DNA of 33,699 bases from an uncultured Bacilli bacterium (lineage in GTDB: Bacteria > Bacillota_I > Bacilli_A > RF39 > UBA660), in contig CANQEG010000003.1 in the NCBI GenBank assembly GCA_947594705.1, positions 1-33,699 on the forward strand, read 5' to 3'. Below the pieces are notes generated by a model, which did not search any database, was not told where the DNA came from, and worked only from the letters and a program-made list of their open reading frames with translations. Position numbers and translations under genes: made by a program. Shown in pieces: positions 30,862 to 33,699 of this stretch; within the stretch, counting starts at the first letter, position 1; each line of letters starts with the position of its first letter.

Positions 30862-33266
30862 ATTTTAAAGAAGTAGAACAAAAATGGCAAAATTATTGGC
30901 ATGAAAAGAAAACATTTGAAGCTATAAATGGAAGTGAAAAGCCTCCTTATTATATATTGGTGGAGTTTCCTTATCCTAGTGGGGCAGGACTTCATGTAGG
31001 TCATGTAAGAAGTTATACTGCTCAAGATGCTTTGGCGAGAATGAAAAGAATGCAAGGTTATAATGTGTTGTTTCCAATGGGATGGGATGCTTTTGGAGCG
31101 CCAGCGGAACAATATGCTATAAAAAATCATATTCATCCTAAAGAAGCTGTCAAAGAAAATATTAAAACATTTAAAGGTCAAATGGAGTCTTTAGGATTTT
31201 CGTTTGATTGGAGTAGGGAGTTTTCAACTACAGATCCAGAATATTATAAATGGACACAGTGGCAATTTTTACAATTTTATAAACATGGGATGGCTTATAA
31301 AGCAACCGTGCCAGTCAATTGGTGTCCAAACTGTAAAAGTGTTTTATCTAATGAAGATGCTGCTGGAGGAGTATGCGAAAGATGTGGTTCTTTTGTAGAA
31401 CAAAAAGAAAAATCACAATGGATGCTTAAAATGGCAAGTTATGCTGAAGATTTATTAGATGGTTTAAAAGATACCAATTTTGCTGAAAAAGTAAAATTAG
31501 GTCAAATTAACTGGATTGGAAAATCAAAAGGTGTCGAATTAGATGTAGATATTGTAGGAGGCGGCAGTTTCTCCGTATTTACAACATGTATTGAAACCAT
31601 TTATGGAATTACTTTCTTTGTAATCGCACCAGATGGAAAATTAATTCAAGAATTAATGCCTAGAGTAGAAAACAAAGATGAAGTAATGGAATATATTGAA
31701 AAAACCAAACGAAAATCCGCGATGGACCGAACTGATTTAAATAAAGAAAAATCCGGTTGTGAAATCAAAGGAATCAAAGCGATTCATCCAATTACGAAAC
31801 AAGAAGTTCCGATCTTTTTAGGCGATTTTGTCTTAGGAGATTATGGTACTGGAGCAGTCATGGCTGTTCCAAGTCATGATGAAAGAGATTTCGAATATGC
31901 CAAAGCTCATAACTTAGAGATGATTCAAGTAATTGATGGAAGAAGTACCGAAGAAAAAGCTTTTGAAAAACAAGATTATTTAGGAGTTGGATGTAAACTT
32001 ATCAATTCTGAAGAATTTACGGGACTTACTGTGGAAGAAGCTAAGAAAGCTATTACGAAAAAATTAGTGGATATGGGTGTAGCAAGAGAAGTAAATAACT
32101 ATAAAATGCGAGATTGGATTTTCTCAAGACAACGTTTCTGGGGAGAACCTATTCCTATGATTTATTGTGATGATTGTGGTTGGGTTCCTATGAATGAGGA
32201 GGATTTACCACTTTTACTTCCTGATGTAACAGAATATGAACCTACGGAAGATGGGGAAAGTCCTTTATCTAAAATTACCGATTGGGTAAATACCACTTGT
32301 CCAAAATGTGGCAAAAAAGCCAGAAGAGAAACCGATACAATGCCAAACTGGGCAGGTTCAAGTTGGTATTTCTTAAGATTTATGGATCCTCATAATACCA
32401 AAGAATTTGCTAGCATGGACGCAATGAAATATTGGGGAAAAGTAGATTGGTACAATGGTGGTATGGAACACACCGCAAGACACTTATTATATGCAAGATT
32501 TTGGGTTCAATTTTTATATAATATTGGACTAGTTCCTAATAAAGAAATGATTTGGACTCGTGTAAGTCATGGAATGATTTTGGGTTCTAATAACGAAAAA
32601 ATGAGTAAAAGTAAAGGAAATGTAGTAAATCCTGATGATGTTGTCAAAGAATTTGGTGCTGATACGTTAAGACTTTATGAAATGTTTATTGGTGATTATG
32701 AACAAGATGCTCCATGGAATACTGATTCTTTAAGAGGATGTAAACGGTTTGTAGATAAAGTGATTCGTTTAAAAGATAAAGTAAAAGAAGGAGATAGTTA
32801 TTCTCCAAAATTAGAATCTATTATTCATAAAACAATTAAAAAAGTTGAAAATGATACATTACATTTAGGATTTAATACCGCTATTTCATCATTAATGATT
32901 TTAACCAATGCTATGGAAGATGAGAGTAGTATTACAAAGGAAGATTATCATGTATTATTAACACTTTTAAATCCTTATGCTCCGCATATTACTGAAGAGT
33001 TAAATGAAAGTATCGGTTATTCTCCTATTTGTGAATCATCTTGGCCAGTGTATGATGATGAAAAAACAATCGACCAAGAAGTAACTATTGGTGTTCAAGT
33101 AAATGGAAAACTTCGTGGAGAAATTACGATTTCAAAAGAAGAAGAGAAAGATTCTATTTTAGAAAAAGCTTTCAATAATGAAAAAGTAAAAAACTTTATT
33201 GGAGAGAAAGAGATTGTAAAAACAATAGTAATTCCAAATAAAATAGTGAATATTGTTATTAAATAA
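30858..33266 (+). CDS. leuS: Leucyl-tRNA synthetase
   Basis: 802 aa, bacterial LeuRS. HIGH motif is HVGH (46-49) after FPYPSGAGL; zinc-ribbon cysteines CPNCKS...CERC lie at about 155-175; KMSKS is at 581-585. The CP1 editing domain (about 220-380) retains GTGAVMAVPSHDERDFEYA, but the T-rich motif reads TTCIET where most bacterial enzymes have TTRPDT, so Arg and Asp are replaced by Cys and Glu. It charges tRNA-Leu; editing of misactivated norvaline or isoleucine may be altered. GAAAGGAAAAAG precedes the ATG, which overlaps the small membrane gene. It is controlled by the T-box leader 400 bp upstream. Confidence 0.97.
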   Translation: MNFKEVEQKWQNYWHEKKTFEAINGSEKPPYYILVEFPYPSGAGLHVGHVRSYTAQDALARMKRMQGYNVLFPMGWDAFGAPAEQYAIKNHIHPKEAVKENIKTFKGQMESLGFSFDWSREFSTTDPEYYKWTQWQFLQFYKHGMAYKATVPVNWCPNCKSVLSNEDAAGGVCERCGSFVEQKEKSQWMLKMASYAEDLLDGLKDTNFAEKVKLGQINWIGKSKGVELDVDIVGGGSFSVFTTCIETIYGITFFVIAPDGKLIQELMPRVENKDEVMEYIEKTKRKSAMDRTDLNKEKSGCEIKGIKAIHPITKQEVPIFLGDFVLGDYGTGAVMAVPSHDERDFEYAKAHNLEMIQVIDGRSTEEKAFEKQDYLGVGCKLINSEEFTGLTVEEAKKAITKKLVDMGVAREVNNYKMRDWIFSRQRFWGEPIPMIYCDDCGWVPMNEEDLPLLLPDVTEYEPTEDGESPLSKITDWVNTTCPKCGKKARRETDTMPNWAGSSWYFLRFMDPHNTKEFASMDAMKYWGKVDWYNGGMEHTARHLLYARFWVQFLYNIGLVPNKEMIWTRVSHGMILGSNNEKMSKSKGNVVNPDDVVKEFGADTLRLYEMFIGDYEQDAPWNTDSLRGCKRFVDKVIRLKDKVKEGDSYSPKLESIIHKTIKKVENDTLHLGFNTAISSLMILTNAMEDESSITKEDYHVLLTLLNPYAPHITEELNESIGYSPICESSWPVYDDEKTIDQEVTIGVQVNGKLRGEITISKEEEKDSILEKAFNNEKVKNFIGEKEIVKTIVIPNKIVNIVIK

Positions 33267-33272
33267 AATATA

Positions 33273-33301
33273 TTGTAAATGATATTAAAAAAGAGTAAAA
33301 T
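33273..33301 (+). promoter_or_regulatory. Promoter of the G-tract surface gene
   Basis: TTGTAA (33273-33278) and TAAAAT (33296-33301) are 17 bp apart. The RNA would start near 33308, ahead of AAAGGAGG. The ribosome-binding site is half of a perfect palindrome GGAGGCCTCC (33322-33331). Confidence 0.6.
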
Positions 33302-33336
33302 AAGAGTATAAAAAAAATAAAGGAGGCCTCCAAAAG

Positions 33337-33699
33337 ATGAAAAAAACTCTTGGGGGGGGGGTTATTTAGACTCCCAAAAAAATATTTATTTTTAGTCATT
33401 CTTATTTTATTTTTGTTTATCAGTAGTTTTTCTTATGCTTATTGGAAATATAGTGATACCCAAAATATATCAAATGTTGTAGGAACAAAATGTTTACAAC
33501 TAACCATGCATAATGAAACTGAGGGAATTACTATTACAGATGCAGCCCCAATGAGTGATGAAAAAGGAAAAACTCAGGAAGGGTATACCTTTACCATAAA
33601 AAATACTTGTAATACCATAGCCTATTATCAAGTAAACTTAGAAGAAGAATTAGAAAACAATATAAAAAGATTATCAAATGAATATATCAAAGTAAGTTT
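33337..33699 (+). pseudogene. Surface protein gene out of frame at a G10 tract (putative phase-off), 3' end beyond window
   Basis: ATG 33337 follows AAAGGAGG by 10 nt. As read, the frame is MKKTLGGGVI then TAG at 33667-... relative to the gene start (33367-33369), ten codons. With nine G instead of ten the frame becomes MKKTLGGGLFRLPKKY and stays open to the window end (about 120 codons). It then encodes a signal/anchor helix LFLVILILFLFISSFSYAYW, the sequence KYSDTQNISNVVGT, and a beta-rich domain containing YTFTIKNTCNTIAYYQVNLE. This resembles exported TasA/camelysin-like or SipW-dependent surface proteins (weak match). A TTG at 33350 is in frame with the long ORF but has no ribosome-binding site. 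It is therefore either a reversible off state, a sequencing miscount or a decayed gene. Confidence 0.7.
33352..33361. repeat. Homopolymeric G10 tract inside a coding sequence
   Basis: Ten G starting at codon 6 of the surface protein gene. Loss of one G, or gain of two, puts the downstream frame in register with the ATG. Confidence 0.95.

Noticed and set aside
1-33699. CRISPR array, tRNA/rRNA genes, transposons or prophage
   Set aside because: No regularly spaced repeats, cloverleaf sequences, transposases, integrases or phage structural genes were seen.

Overview
The window is a low-GC, gene-dense chromosomal segment of a Gram-positive bacterium, most likely an uncultured gut member of the Bacilli (RF39 / Erysipelotrichales-like). 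Supports: Bacillus-type primosome genes dnaB-dnaI; a T-box riboswitch ahead of leuS; sporulation-family genes (yunB, yutH) in a block resembling the Bacillus yun/yut region; TGG for Trp with TGA as stop (dnaB, feoA), so not the Mycoplasma code. The taxon is inference; the gene families are mostly recognisable. No tRNA, rRNA, CRISPR array, transposase or integrase was seen.

Layout. 1-2.3 kb: dnaB-dnaI. 2.3-2.6 kb: a small minus-strand gene that appears to start at ATT. 2.7-4.9 kb: feoAB iron uptake. 4.9-6.6 kb: a small membrane protein, then a Nudix hydrolase and a 5'(3')-nucleotidase-like HAD enzyme. 6.6-11.8 kb: a membrane-anchored cell-wall hydrolase, an anchored exported protein and a VirD4/TraG-type coupling ATPase, an apparently isolated piece of type IV secretion-like machinery. 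11.8-13 kb: ferredoxin (minus) and an acidic tail-anchored protein. 13-15.6 kb: a surface protein with a C-type-lectin/SUMF1-like C-terminus behind a promoter containing a ten-G tract, then a YdcF-family protein. 15.7-18.9 kb: a large fused MacB/FtsX-like ABC transporter. 18.9-23.4 kb: yunB, an unknown gene, yutD, a DUF1292-like protein, a Pro-rich coiled-coil protein, yutH-like and nifU-like/yutI. 23.5-27.9 kb: a secreted transglutaminase-like protein, a tandem pair of unknown paralogues and a VanZ-RDD membrane protein. 27.9-30.2 kb: a compact UvrD-like helicase (minus) and purine nucleoside phosphorylase. 30.2-33.3 kb: T-box leader, small membrane protein, leuS. 33.3 kb to end: a surface protein whose frame is broken by a second ten-G tract.

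Most unusual signal: two homopolymeric G10 tracts, exceptional in this AT-rich sequence, each at the 5' end of a gene for an exported protein with a similar N-terminus (signal/anchor, then Y-x-(T/Y)-x-A or YAYW and a T-Q-N motif). One lies inside a promoter spacer (TTGACT, tract, TGTTAAACT). The other lies inside the coding sequence, where removing one G restores a long open frame. Together they look like a surface-antigen phase-variation system that uses both transcriptional and translational switching. Both copies read here would be predicted off or weak.

Other coherent themes are the yunB/yutH sporulation block with two near-identical CATATAAT promoters giving leaderless or near-leaderless mRNAs, and T-box (leucine starvation) control extending to a small membrane protein translationally coupled to leuS.
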